The notes under the pieces: generated by a model | The model's database searches: none | Told to the model about the DNA's origin: nothing | The model's input: only the letters and a program-made list of their open reading frames with translations | Shown here: positions 25,365 through 34,143 of the stretch, piece after piece | How the letters are laid out: the number at the start of each line of letters is the position of its first letter | Numbering within the stretch: the first letter of the stretch is position 1 | NCBI RefSeq assembly: GCF_913773635.1 | Contig: NZ_CAJYGQ010000013.1 | Coordinates: 297,973 to 361,972 of the forward strand | Direction: 5' to 3' | Length of the DNA: 64,000 nucleotides | Origin: an uncultured Mucilaginibacter sp. | GTDB taxonomy: Bacteria > Bacteroidota > Bacteroidia > Sphingobacteriales > Sphingobacteriaceae | Position numbers and translations under genes: made by a program

Positions 25365-26354
25365 CTATAAAGCCATCACCTTTTTCCATATTTCTTTATC
25401 AACAGGTATGCCTTCCTTCGAATTTTGCTCACGTGTTCGCAAGGTACTTTCTCCGGGGTAACGTACTTTATTGCTTTCGTCTTCCAGCTTACTGGTTTTA
25501 GTGAAATCAATTATCTGCTCTATCAATTGTGCAGTTTGCTCATCTCCTGATGGTTTTATACAAATAAATACCTGCGAAACGCCAAACTCAGCTTTTCCTT
25601 CAGTAATTTTTGCTGTAGAGCGGCCTTTACTCAACACACTTGCCAGTAAATCCAGCATTAATGACAAGCCTGAGCCTTTCCACAAACCAATTGGCAGCAG
25701 GCGCCAGGTTTCTGTTATATCACCGGCATTGGTGGTAAGGTTTCCCTGCTTATCATACCCGCCCACGTAAGGCAACTCTTTACCTTCTGTCTTGTATTGT
25801 TGCAGCTTACCAAATGAGTATTGCGACACAGCCATATCCAGCACTACATGTCCCGCTTTCCTTGGCACGGCAATAATCAGCGGGTTGTTTCCTAAACGAG
25901 GCTCAACGCCACCCCACGGCGGTAAATTCGCTATGGTGTTGGTAAAACAAATACCAATACAACCGGCATTGGCAGCCTGCCAGCCGTAAGTTCCGCCGCG
26001 CATCCAATGGTTGGTGTTACTTATGGCAACGCAACCAATGCCATACTGTTCCGCCAATTCAATAGCTCTATCCATACATAAGCCAGCATTAAGCATACCC
26101 GGGCCATTATTACCGTCCCAACGCTCAAGTGCACCCATGCTATCCTCCGTCTGCGGCTCCGCATCGGGTATTACGTAACCTTGCTTCACATAATCAACAA
26201 ACACCGGAAAACGGTTAAGGCCATGCGTATAAACCCCGTTTAAACTATTTTCTGCAAATATTTCGGCAATCTTCTCTGCTTTGTGAGGGGCAAAGTTGAG
26301 ATTAAGAAGCACGCGTTTAAACTCAGCCTGCATGTTTTCAAATGTTACCTTCAT
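25365..26354 (-). CDS. Malate/L-lactate dehydrogenase family oxidoreductase (YiaK/DlgD-like)
   Basis: A 329-residue NAD(P)H-dependent oxidoreductase of the family that includes 2,3-diketo-L-gulonate reductase. The catalytic His44 in THGLNRF stands at the same residue number as in E. coli YiaK, and NTNHWMRGGTYGWQAA, PRLGNNPLI and GLWKGSGLSLMLDLLA fit that subgroup better than malate or ureidoglycolate dehydrogenases. It may serve sugar-acid use. No pathway partners are adjacent, so the substrate is uncertain. Confidence 0.82.
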   Translation of the reverse strand: MKVTFENMQAEFKRVLLNLNFAPHKAEKIAEIFAENSLNGVYTHGLNRFPVFVDYVKQGYVIPDAEPQTEDSMGALERWDGNNGPGMLNAGLCMDRAIELAEQYGIGCVAISNTNHWMRGGTYGWQAANAGCIGICFTNTIANLPPWGGVEPRLGNNPLIIAVPRKAGHVVLDMAVSQYSFGKLQQYKTEGKELPYVGGYDKQGNLTTNAGDITETWRLLPIGLWKGSGLSLMLDLLASVLSKGRSTAKITEGKAEFGVSQVFICIKPSGDEQTAQLIEQIIDFTKTSKLEDESNKVRYPGESTLRTREQNSKEGIPVDKEIWKKVMAL

Positions 26355-26485
26355 GAAAAATTATGTTTAGTTATATGGATAACGGCAAATACTATATGTT
26401 GTTCGATAGTAAAGCGCTATAAATGGCTACTTACGGGCAATTTCCAAACCGAATACACGTTAATGCACTGTAAATAACCTGATAG

Positions 26486-26493
26486 TATTTTTG
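26486..26493 (+). promoter_or_regulatory. TAnnTTTG promoter box of a lipoprotein gene
   Basis: TATTTTTG ends 12 bases before the GTG at 26506. An in-frame TTG at 26491 is inside the box and so should not be the start. Confidence 0.6.
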
Positions 26494-26505
26494 TACTTTT
26501 ACGCC

Positions 26506-27072
26506 GTGCAATCATTTATAAAAAAACTTCCATTATTACTTATTCCCGGCATTATGTTGCTGGGTTTGCTTATAAATTCATGTAAAAAGGAAGATAGTGG
26601 TAGTTATATAAACACCTTGCTTACCAACGGTGTTTGGCGTCTTGCTTCGGTTCGTACAGAACTGTTCCACGCTGATACCAGTAAACGCCGCGATACTTTG
26701 AATACCAATTGCAACCTTTTGCAAACCTTTACTTTTACAAATGATGGATCTTGCAGCTATGCCAACTTTCATTGCCTGCAACAAAACGCTGCCGGAAGAT
26801 GGCAGTTGCGTACAGCCAACACCACCAACCAAAGCAATAACAACAACACCAACAATAATAACCTTGCCGATTCAGTTTTCCTGAACGCCGACGTTATTTG
26901 TAAAGACACTATTAAAACTAATAAAGGAAGCTCAAGGCCATTTTTGGGTGTGCGGATAACTAATTTGGGAGAAAATTCACTCGTAATTGAACACACACGC
27001 CTCGACACTGTATACCGTACGCCAGTGGTGGTGCAAAGGCGTTTAGTTACGCGTTACGGCTTCATTCATTAA
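26506..27072 (+). CDS. Hypothetical lipoprotein
   Basis: A 188-residue exported protein with a clear lipoprotein signal: KK, a hydrophobic run, then INSC with Cys26. The mature part has two Cys (NCNLLQ and NFHCLQ), an Asn/Thr-only stretch around residues 105-117 coded by AAC/AAT/ACC repeats, and strands near the end (RPFLGVRITNLGE). The pattern of TNGVWRLASVRT near the start resembles small lipocalin-like Bacteroidota lipoproteins. Function unknown. Start is GTG 26506, just after the promoter box. Confidence 0.7.
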   Translation: MQSFIKKLPLLLIPGIMLLGLLINSCKKEDSGSYINTLLTNGVWRLASVRTELFHADTSKRRDTLNTNCNLLQTFTFTNDGSCSYANFHCLQQNAAGRWQLRTANTTNQSNNNNTNNNNLADSVFLNADVICKDTIKTNKGSSRPFLGVRITNLGENSLVIEHTRLDTVYRTPVVVQRRLVTRYGFIH

Positions 27073-27079
27073 GCTTGCG

Positions 27080-27087
27080 TATATTTG
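27080..27087 (+). promoter_or_regulatory. TAnnTTTG promoter box of purN
   Basis: TATATTTG is an exact match, ending 76 bases upstream of the GTG start at 27164. Confidence 0.55.
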
Positions 27088-27163
27088 GCCCTGTAAATTG
27101 AGGGACATGCTAGTCCGAATATTGCACAAGGAATCCTTTTAGATAATTTTAAACTATACTTCA

Positions 27164-27751
27164 GTGAAAACCAGAATAGCCATTTTTGCATCAGGATCAG
27201 GGTCAAATGCTCAAAAACTAATGGAGTACTTCAAAAATCACAATGATGGTGAGGTAGTACTGGTATTAACTAATAATCCGGATGCTTATGTGCTGCAAAG
27301 GGCCGATAACTTTGAAATACCTACTCATGTTTTCACACGCGAGGAATTTTTCAAAACCGATGAAGTAGTTAAGTTACTAAAAAACGTACAGGCCGATCTT
27401 ATTGTACTGGCAGGTTTCCTGTGGCTAGTGCCGCAATCATTATTAAAGGCTTTTCCTAACCAAATCATCAATATACACCCATCCTTACTACCCAAATACG
27501 GCGGCAAAGGCATGTACGGTGATCATGTACATAAAGCGGTTTTAGCTAATAATGAAGCGGAATCGGGCATAACCATTCATTTTGTGAACGAGCATTTTGA
27601 CGAGGGAGAAACTATACATCAGGCCAAATTTAAAATTGAACCTGACGACACTTTAGACAGCATCAAACTTAAAGGCCAGCAGTTAGAGCACCAGCACTTT
27701 CCAAAGGTTATTGAAAGCTTGTTGAAAAAAGTTAAAACCAGTACAATGTAA
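27164..27751 (+). CDS. purN: Phosphoribosylglycinamide formyltransferase
   Basis: Transfers a formyl group from 10-formyl-THF to GAR, step 3 of purine synthesis. The 195-residue protein begins with FASGSGSNAQKL (phosphate loop) and has catalytic Asn103 and His105 in NIHPSLLP and Asp146 in HFDEGETI. Start codon is GTG 27164. purH follows 196 bases later with its own promoter box, so the two are neighbours but probably separate transcripts. Confidence 0.95.
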   Translation: MKTRIAIFASGSGSNAQKLMEYFKNHNDGEVVLVLTNNPDAYVLQRADNFEIPTHVFTREEFFKTDEVVKLLKNVQADLIVLAGFLWLVPQSLLKAFPNQIINIHPSLLPKYGGKGMYGDHVHKAVLANNEAESGITIHFVNEHFDEGETIHQAKFKIEPDDTLDSIKLKGQQLEHQHFPKVIESLLKKVKTSTM

Positions 27752-27917
27752 CGCTGATTGCTCCTTACGCAATAACTCAGGGTTTGGAGCCTGTTATTTC
27801 CTGTTAAAACAATTGAAATGTTCACTTAATGAGCGTACGTAATTTCTTACTGATGTTCCTGGTAGAATTTACCCTAAAACAACTCATTATTCACTATTTA
27901 CAAATCAACTAAATCAC

Positions 27918-27925
27918 TACCTTTG
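27918..27925 (+). promoter_or_regulatory. TAnnTTTG promoter box of purH
   Basis: TACCTTTG matches exactly and ends 22 bases before the purH ATG at 27948. Confidence 0.65.
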
Positions 27926-27947
27926 CGGCTCCAAAAAACATTGTTGC

Positions 27948-29480
27948 ATGAGCCAGTCTGTTCAAATTAAAAACGCGTTAATTTCGGTTTATTACAAGGA
28001 TCATTTAGAGCCTGTTATTCATGAATTAAAACGCCTGGGGGTAAATATTTATTCAACCGGAGGTACTGAAACCTTTATTCGCAGCCTTGGCGCTGACGTA
28101 ATTGCCGTTGAAGATTTAACTTCTTACCCTTCTATTTTGGGCGGACGTGTAAAAACCCTACACCCCAAAGTATTTGGTGGCATTTTGGCTCGCCGTAACT
28201 TTGAAAGCGATGAGCAACAACTGGCAGAATACCAAATTCCTGAAATAGACCTAGTTATTGTTGACCTTTATCCGTTTGAGGAAACGGTATCATCAGGTGC
28301 CGGGCACGACGACGTGATCGAGAAAATTGACATTGGTGGTATATCGCTTATCCGTGCTGCAGCTAAGAACTTTAAAGACGTAGTTATTGTAGCATCAAAA
28401 GATGACTACCAAGAACTTGAAGGCTTGCTGAAAACACAAGAAGGTACCACTACTTATGATCAGCGCCGCCGTTTTGCTTTAAAAGCATTCAACATTTCCT
28501 CAAACTACGACAGCCATATTTTCAATTACTTTAACGCGCAGGAAGAAGAGCCTGTAGCCGTATTTAAACAAAGTATTCAAACCAGTCAGGTTTTACGTTA
28601 TGGCGAAAATCCGCATCAGCAAGGTACTTTTTATGGTAACCTTGATGCCATGTTTACTAAGCTGCACGGCAAAGAGCTATCATACAACAACCTTGTTGAC
28701 GTTGATGCGGCCGTAGCTTTGATTGACGAGTTTAACGATCCTACTGTAGCAATACTTAAACATACTAATGCTTGCGGTATTGCAACACGCACACACATTA
28801 AAGAAGCATGGATTGATGCACTGGCCTGTGACCCTGTTTCGGCCTTTGGTGGTGTAATAATTGCCAACGATGAAATTAACGCCGAGACAGCTACCGAAAT
28901 AAGCAAAATTTTCTTTGAGGTTTTAATTGCTCCAGCTTATACTAACGAAGCCATTGAAATACTAAAAGCTAAAAAGAACCGTATTATACTCATTCGCCAG
29001 CGCGTTGAACTGCCAACCAAGCAGTTCAAAACCCTGTTGAATGGTGTAATTGAGCAAGATAAAGATTTGGTAATTGAAGGGCCTGAACAAATGACAGCTG
29101 TAACTGCCAAGCAACCCACCGAACAGGAGTTGAAAGATCTGTATTTTGCAAACAAAGTAGTTAAGCACACAAAATCAAACACTATTGTTCTGGCTAAAAA
29201 CAACCAGCTGGTAGCAAGCGGCGTAGGCCAAACATCACGTGTTGACGCTTTGCGCCAGGCTATTGAAAAAGCAGCCAGTTTTGGTTTTGATGTAAAAGGT
29301 TCAGCAATGGCATCTGATGCATTCTTCCCTTTCCCTGACTGTGTGGAGATTGCAGCCGATGCAGGTATCACTGCAGTATTGCAGCCGGGCGGCTCAATCA
29401 AAGATCAAGACTCGATTGACAAGGCTAATGAAAAAGGCATTGCAATGGTAACTACCGGTGTGAGACACTTTAAGCACTAA
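27948..29480 (+). CDS. purH: Bifunctional AICAR transformylase / IMP cyclohydrolase
   Basis: Catalyses the last two steps of IMP synthesis. The 510-residue protein has the N-terminal MGS-like cyclohydrolase domain (ISVYYKDHLEPVIHEL, STGGTETFIRSLG, SILGGRVKTLHP) and the C-terminal transformylase domain (RYGENPHQQGTFYGN, KHTNACGIATRTHIKEAW, SDAFFPFPD, QPGGSIKDQDSI). Size and motifs are normal. It lies between purN and the mre operon. Confidence 0.97.
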   Translation: MSQSVQIKNALISVYYKDHLEPVIHELKRLGVNIYSTGGTETFIRSLGADVIAVEDLTSYPSILGGRVKTLHPKVFGGILARRNFESDEQQLAEYQIPEIDLVIVDLYPFEETVSSGAGHDDVIEKIDIGGISLIRAAAKNFKDVVIVASKDDYQELEGLLKTQEGTTTYDQRRRFALKAFNISSNYDSHIFNYFNAQEEEPVAVFKQSIQTSQVLRYGENPHQQGTFYGNLDAMFTKLHGKELSYNNLVDVDAAVALIDEFNDPTVAILKHTNACGIATRTHIKEAWIDALACDPVSAFGGVIIANDEINAETATEISKIFFEVLIAPAYTNEAIEILKAKKNRIILIRQRVELPTKQFKTLLNGVIEQDKDLVIEGPEQMTAVTAKQPTEQELKDLYFANKVVKHTKSNTIVLAKNNQLVASGVGQTSRVDALRQAIEKAASFGFDVKGSAMASDAFFPFPDCVEIAADAGITAVLQPGGSIKDQDSIDKANEKGIAMVTTGVRHFKH

Positions 29481-29645
29481 TTGCCGCTCCACTACTCATG
29501 CCTTAAGGGAGTGCTGTTAAACCTGTTGCAAATGAAATTTCTACCATGCAGGTGGAGATTTTAAGAGGGTGATGAAATAAGACGGTTATTAACAACTTAC
29601 AACATATTTTTATAATCTTTGCAGATTATTTGACATACGAATTCA

Positions 29646-30668
29646 ATGGGTTTATTCAATTTTTTCACACAGGAAGTTGCTATTGATTTAGGAACTGCAA
29701 ATACCCTCATTATACATAACGATAAAGTGGTGGTTGATGAGCCATCCATTGTTGCATTTGACCGCAAAACCAATAAGGTTATTGCCATTGGCCGTCAGGC
29801 TATGCAAATGGAGGGTAAAACCCACGAAAACATACGTACCGTACGCCCGCTTAAGGACGGTGTAATTGCCGATTTTGATGCGGCAGAGCACATGATACGC
29901 GGTATGATTAAAATGATAAATAAAGGCAAAGGCTGGTTCTTCCCATCATTGCGTATGGTTATCTGTATACCATCGGGCATTACCGAGGTTGAAAAACGTG
30001 CGGTGCACCAAAGCGCCGAAATTGCCGGTGCTAAAGAGGTTTACCTTATTCACGAGCCTATGGCCGCAGCCGTAGGTATTGGCATTGACGTTGAGGAACC
30101 AATGGGTAACATGATTATTGATATTGGCGGCGGTACCACCGAAATTGCGGTAATTGCGCTTTCAGGTATTGTTTGCGATCAATCTATACGTGTAGCGGGG
30201 GATAACTTTGACTCTGATATTGTTCAGTACATCCGCCGTCAGCACAACATTATGATTGGTGACCGTACTGCCGAAAAGATCAAAATCGAAGTAGGTTCGG
30301 CATTGCCTGAGCTTGCAGACCCTCCGGCAGATTTTGCCGTGCAGGGACGCGATTTGATGACCGGTGTGCCTAAGCAAATCACTGTTTCATACACCGAGAT
30401 TGCCCATTGCCTTGATAAATCAATCTCTAAAATTGAAGAAGCTATTTTGAAAGCATTGGAGATCACTCCCCCTGAGCTTTCGGCCGATATTTACCAAACC
30501 GGTATTTATTTAACCGGTGGTGGTGCATTGCTACGTGGTTTAGATAAACGCGTAGCCGCTAAAACCAAACTACCGGTACACGTTGCCGAAGATCCGCTTC
30601 GCGCCGTGGTACGCGGAACCGGCACCGCCCTTAAAAATATTGGTAACTATAAGTTTTTAATGCAATAA
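29646..30668 (+). CDS. mreB: Rod-shape-determining actin homologue MreB
   Basis: Cytoplasmic actin-like filament that guides lateral wall synthesis. The 340-residue sequence has phosphate-1 motif EVAIDLGTANTLI, phosphate-2 IDIGGGTTEIAVI and adenosine motif LTGGGALLRG. The amphipathic N-terminal segment GLFNFFTQEV fits membrane binding. It is first in the order mreB-mreC-mreD-mrdA-rodA. A box resembling TAnnTTTG with one extra base (TAATCTTTG, 29613-29621) sits upstream. A 125-base gap with an inverted repeat separates it from mreC. Confidence 0.97.
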   Translation: MGLFNFFTQEVAIDLGTANTLIIHNDKVVVDEPSIVAFDRKTNKVIAIGRQAMQMEGKTHENIRTVRPLKDGVIADFDAAEHMIRGMIKMINKGKGWFFPSLRMVICIPSGITEVEKRAVHQSAEIAGAKEVYLIHEPMAAAVGIGIDVEEPMGNMIIDIGGGTTEIAVIALSGIVCDQSIRVAGDNFDSDIVQYIRRQHNIMIGDRTAEKIKIEVGSALPELADPPADFAVQGRDLMTGVPKQITVSYTEIAHCLDKSISKIEEAILKALEITPPELSADIYQTGIYLTGGGALLRGLDKRVAAKTKLPVHVAEDPLRAVVRGTGTALKNIGNYKFLMQ

Positions 30669-30673
30669 TTAAG

Positions 30674-30784
30674 CAATGAGTGAAGGATTGAATTAGTGAA
30701 TGAGTGAGTTACAATACTCATGAAAATTATTCGCCCATTCAAATTTTAATTCAATCCTTCGCTCATTCACTAATCCACTCATTA
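30674..30784. repeat. Inverted repeat of GAGTGAAT-like units between mreB and mreC
   Basis: GAAGGATTGAATTA in the left arm (30674-30707) and its reverse complement in the right arm (30751-30784) are perfect over 14 bases, with AGTGAATGAG units on both sides. The unit type is that of 5907-5978. In the mre transcript it would form a hairpin between the first two cistrons. Confidence 0.75.
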
Positions 30785-30794
30785 GCCCCTCTCC

Positions 30795-31631
30795 ATGCGT
30801 AACCTCTTGATATTTATAAGCAAGTACAACGCATTCTTCTTGTTTTTAATATTTGAGATTGGGGCGCTGGTTATTTACGTTAAGTATAACTCTTTTCAGC
30901 GGGCTACGTACATCAACACCGCCAATGACGTTACAGGAACCATGTACGCCAGGGCTAACGAGCTTAACAGCTATTTGTCGCTCAAAAACGTAAATGATAG
31001 CCTTGCACGTGAAAATGCGCGACTGAGAGGCACTCTTAAATCGGCTTATTATGCCGATACGCTGGCCAAAACTACCGTTACTGACAGCGTTTACAAACAG
31101 CAGTACACCTATACCGAAGCACAGGTAATTAATAATTCTATTAATAAGCGCAACAACTACATCACCATTCAAAAAGGCAGTAAAGACGGCATTGCCAAAG
31201 GTATGGGTGTAATAAGCAGTTCGGGTGTGGTTGGCAAAATTGTATACACATCACAGCACTTGTCACTGGTTCAATCCCTGCTTCACAAAGATACCAAGAT
31301 AAGCGCCATGCTGGCCGATACTAAAGACATTGGCAGCTTTAAATGGGTAGATGATATGAACCCTAAAAAAGCCTTGTTTGTAGATGTACCTAACCACGTT
31401 AAACCACGCATTGGCCAATGGGTAGTAACGTCTACTTATTCTGAACTATACCCGGCAGGCATTCCGTTAGGGCGGGTGAGTAATTTGCATGCCAAAGGCG
31501 GTGGTTTCTTTTTAAACATGGAAGTTAATCTTGCTGTAGATTTTGGCAAGCTGCAGTACGTATATGTAGTTAATAACAAATTGGCGGCCGAACGCCAGGC
31601 ACTGGAGGCACAAGGAAAACAAGATGAGTAG
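30795..31631 (+). CDS. mreC: Rod-shape-determining protein MreC
   Basis: A 278-residue periplasmic scaffold with one N-terminal membrane helix (about 10-28), a coiled-coil stretch (about 50-80, NSYLSLKNVNDSLARENARL) and the paired beta-barrel domain with GVISSSGVVGKI and YPAGIPLGRV. It links MreB to PBP2 and activates RodA-PBP2. Its last 8 bases overlap mreD, indicating coupling. Confidence 0.93.
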   Translation: MRNLLIFISKYNAFFLFLIFEIGALVIYVKYNSFQRATYINTANDVTGTMYARANELNSYLSLKNVNDSLARENARLRGTLKSAYYADTLAKTTVTDSVYKQQYTYTEAQVINNSINKRNNYITIQKGSKDGIAKGMGVISSSGVVGKIVYTSQHLSLVQSLLHKDTKISAMLADTKDIGSFKWVDDMNPKKALFVDVPNHVKPRIGQWVVTSTYSELYPAGIPLGRVSNLHAKGGGFFLNMEVNLAVDFGKLQYVYVVNNKLAAERQALEAQGKQDE

Positions 31632-32139
31632 AGTTTTGATATATAATCTTGTACGGTTTTTGGTGCTGGTACTGGTGCAGGTCTTCCTGTTAAAAAACGT
31701 TGCGCTCTACAATTTATCGGTTCCGTACCTGTACATATTATTCATTATGTTGCTGCCGTTTGAAACTCCAAACGTGCTGCTCTTCTTTCTGTCGTTTGCA
31801 CTTGGCCTTACCATTGATGCGTTCTATGACACTCCCGGCTTGCATGCTGCCGCGTGTGTATTAATGGCCTTTGTAAGAGTCTTGTTTATAAGTATAACGG
31901 TACAAAAAGAGGGTTTTGACAACGAACCTGAACCAACTTTAGGCAACATGGGCTTCAGGTGGTTTTTCACTTACTCATCATTACTTATACTATTTCATCA
32001 TTTTTTCCTGTTCAACCTCGAAGTTTTCAGTTTATCTGAAATACAATATACTTTACTTCGTTTCTTATCAAGTACAGTATTTACCTTATTTTTGGTATTG
32101 ATATCAAGCTTCTTATTTTACAGAAGGAAAGAACGATAA
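31624..32139 (+). CDS. mreD: Rod-shape-determining protein MreD
   Basis: A 171-residue integral membrane protein with about five helices and little soluble sequence, in the exact place expected for mreD. Motif support is weak, as usual in this family; the short GLTIDAFYDTPGLHAAAC segment fits Bacteroidota MreD. It overlaps mreC by 8 bases, and its stop is directly followed by the mrdA ATG. Confidence 0.88.
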   Translation: MSRVLIYNLVRFLVLVLVQVFLLKNVALYNLSVPYLYILFIMLLPFETPNVLLFFLSFALGLTIDAFYDTPGLHAAACVLMAFVRVLFISITVQKEGFDNEPEPTLGNMGFRWFFTYSSLLILFHHFFLFNLEVFSLSEIQYTLLRFLSSTVFTLFLVLISSFLFYRRKER

Positions 32140-34143
32140 ATGAACAGCTTTTTTGAGCGCCGCTACGTAATTACCGCTATTTTCATAACCCTTGCACTGG
32201 TATTGCTTGGGCGTCTTTATTATATCCAGATTATGGACGACAGGTACCTCCTATCGGCCAAAGAGAACGTTTTACGCCGCACTATAAGTTACCCTGCTCG
32301 TGGTGCTATATTTGACCGTAACGGTAAGATACTGGTACAAAACGTACCCGTTTATGATATTATGGTTACGCCCCGCGAGGTCAAACCTTTCGATACGCTT
32401 GAGTTCTGCAAATTGCTTAGCATTGATAAAGAGGGCTTTGACAAGCGGTTTCAAAAAGCTAAAAAGTTCTCACCATTCCGGCAGTCAATATTTGAAAAGC
32501 AAATACCTGTTCAACTTTACGCAAGCTTGCAGGAACGGATGTCGGATTTTCCAGGTTTTGAAGCCGTACCGCGTACTGTACGTACTTATCCTGATTCAAC
32601 CGCCGCTCACTTTTTAGGCTACATCGGAGAGGTGAATGACAAGATGATTGAAAAATCGGGCAATTATTACCGCCGGGGTGATTATGTGGGTATATCGGGC
32701 GTTGAACGTGCCTTTGAAGATGTTTTACGCGGACAGCGTGGTGTAACCTATAACATGGTTGATTCACGCAACGTTTCTAAAGGTTCATTTTCCAATGGCG
32801 AATTTGACACTGTTGCGGTAACGGGCGAAAGGCTGGTATCATCACTTGACCTTCGCATTCAAAAACTGGGCGAAAAGTTAATGACCAACAAAGTTGGAAG
32901 TATTGTTGCCATCGAGCCGTCAACAGGTGAAATACTTGCTTTTGTAAGCAGCCCTACTTATGACCCTAATCTTATGACCGGCCGTGAGCGGGGAAATAAC
33001 TTATCAAAAATGTATAAAGACCCGTATAATCCTATGTTTATACGGCCTATTCAGGCGCGTTATCCGCCGGGTTCGTCATTCAAACCACTTGATGCACTCA
33101 TTGCCTTACAAGAAGGCATTATAACGCCGCAAACTACCTTCTTTTGCCCTCATTATTATCAGGCGGGCAATCACCCGGTAAAGTGCGAGCACTTTGATGG
33201 GGTTACTGATTTACGTAAGGCTATATCGCAATCGTGCAACACCTATTTTTGTTATGTATTTGATAAGTTGATGAATGCACGGGGTGTAAAAAACATCAGG
33301 CCCGCTTTAACAACATGGAAAGAGCAGGTTAATAAATTTGGCTTTGGTGTAAAAATGGATATCGAGTTGCCCTTCGAATCAAGGGGTAACGTACCTACAC
33401 CACTGCGTTACGACAATGTATTTGGTAAGAACCGCTGGCGCTCAAGCTCCATCATATCACTAGCTATTGGCCAGGGAGAGCTGCTTGCTACACCACTGCA
33501 AATGGCCAACATTGAAGCTGTAATGGCTAACCGGGGTTTTTACTACAAACCACACCTTATTAAAGCCATTGGTGATAAAAACATAATCAAAGAAGAATAT
33601 ACCAAACGCAATTACGTGGGTATAGACGAAAAGTATTTTGAACCCGTGATTGACGGCATGCAGGATGTAGTTGACCGCGGTACGGCTGCTGCTGCACGTA
33701 TACCAGGCATTGTGATGTGTGGCAAAACGGGTACGGTACAAAACCCGCACGGGAAAAACCACTCCGTTTTTGTAGCCTTTGCCCCACGGGATACGCCTAA
33801 AATTGCCATTGCTGTAATAGTGGAGAATGCTGGTTACGGATCGTCGTGGGCTGCACCTATAGGAAGCTACATGATTGAGAAGTATCTGCGTGATACCATT
33901 ACCAAACCCAAAGCACAGGTACAATACATTGTTAATGCTAACTTGCTGCCGCCGCCGCCGGGTTGGAAGCCTCCGGTCAAAAAGCTAACCAAAAAAGACA
34001 GCGTAAAAATTGACAGTGCACGTAAAAGCAAGGCTGACACCATCCGTAAGCAACAGGAACTCAAATCGGCTGCTGAACGCAAAAAGAAAGACACTTTAAA
34101 CAAAATACTGGCCTATCAGCCTAAGCGAAAAGAAGATGAATAA
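32140..34143 (+). CDS. mrdA: Penicillin-binding protein 2 (elongation transpeptidase)
   Basis: Class B PBP that cross-links glycan strands made by RodA. The 667-residue protein has one N-terminal helix (about 10-28), the dimerisation domain with RGAIFDRNGKIL, and a transpeptidase domain with PPGSSFKPL (catalytic Ser), SQSCNTYF (SxN-type) and CGKTGTVQ (KTG). A Pro-rich and then Lys-rich tail of about 60 residues (from about 605) is longer than in E. coli. It directly follows mreD and overlaps rodA by 8 bases. Confidence 0.96.
   Translation: MNSFFERRYVITAIFITLALVLLGRLYYIQIMDDRYLLSAKENVLRRTISYPARGAIFDRNGKILVQNVPVYDIMVTPREVKPFDTLEFCKLLSIDKEGFDKRFQKAKKFSPFRQSIFEKQIPVQLYASLQERMSDFPGFEAVPRTVRTYPDSTAAHFLGYIGEVNDKMIEKSGNYYRRGDYVGISGVERAFEDVLRGQRGVTYNMVDSRNVSKGSFSNGEFDTVAVTGERLVSSLDLRIQKLGEKLMTNKVGSIVAIEPSTGEILAFVSSPTYDPNLMTGRERGNNLSKMYKDPYNPMFIRPIQARYPPGSSFKPLDALIALQEGIITPQTTFFCPHYYQAGNHPVKCEHFDGVTDLRKAISQSCNTYFCYVFDKLMNARGVKNIRPALTTWKEQVNKFGFGVKMDIELPFESRGNVPTPLRYDNVFGKNRWRSSSIISLAIGQGELLATPLQMANIEAVMANRGFYYKPHLIKAIGDKNIIKEEYTKRNYVGIDEKYFEPVIDGMQDVVDRGTAAAARIPGIVMCGKTGTVQNPHGKNHSVFVAFAPRDTPKIAIAVIVENAGYGSSWAAPIGSYMIEKYLRDTITKPKAQVQYIVNANLLPPPPGWKPPVKKLTKKDSVKIDSARKSKADTIRKQQELKSAAERKKKDTLNKILAYQPKRKEDE

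Noticed and set aside
28937..29401. 154-residue open frame antisense inside purH
   Set aside because: purH is unmistakable and full-length on the other strand; the antisense frame has no promoter, start context or domain.
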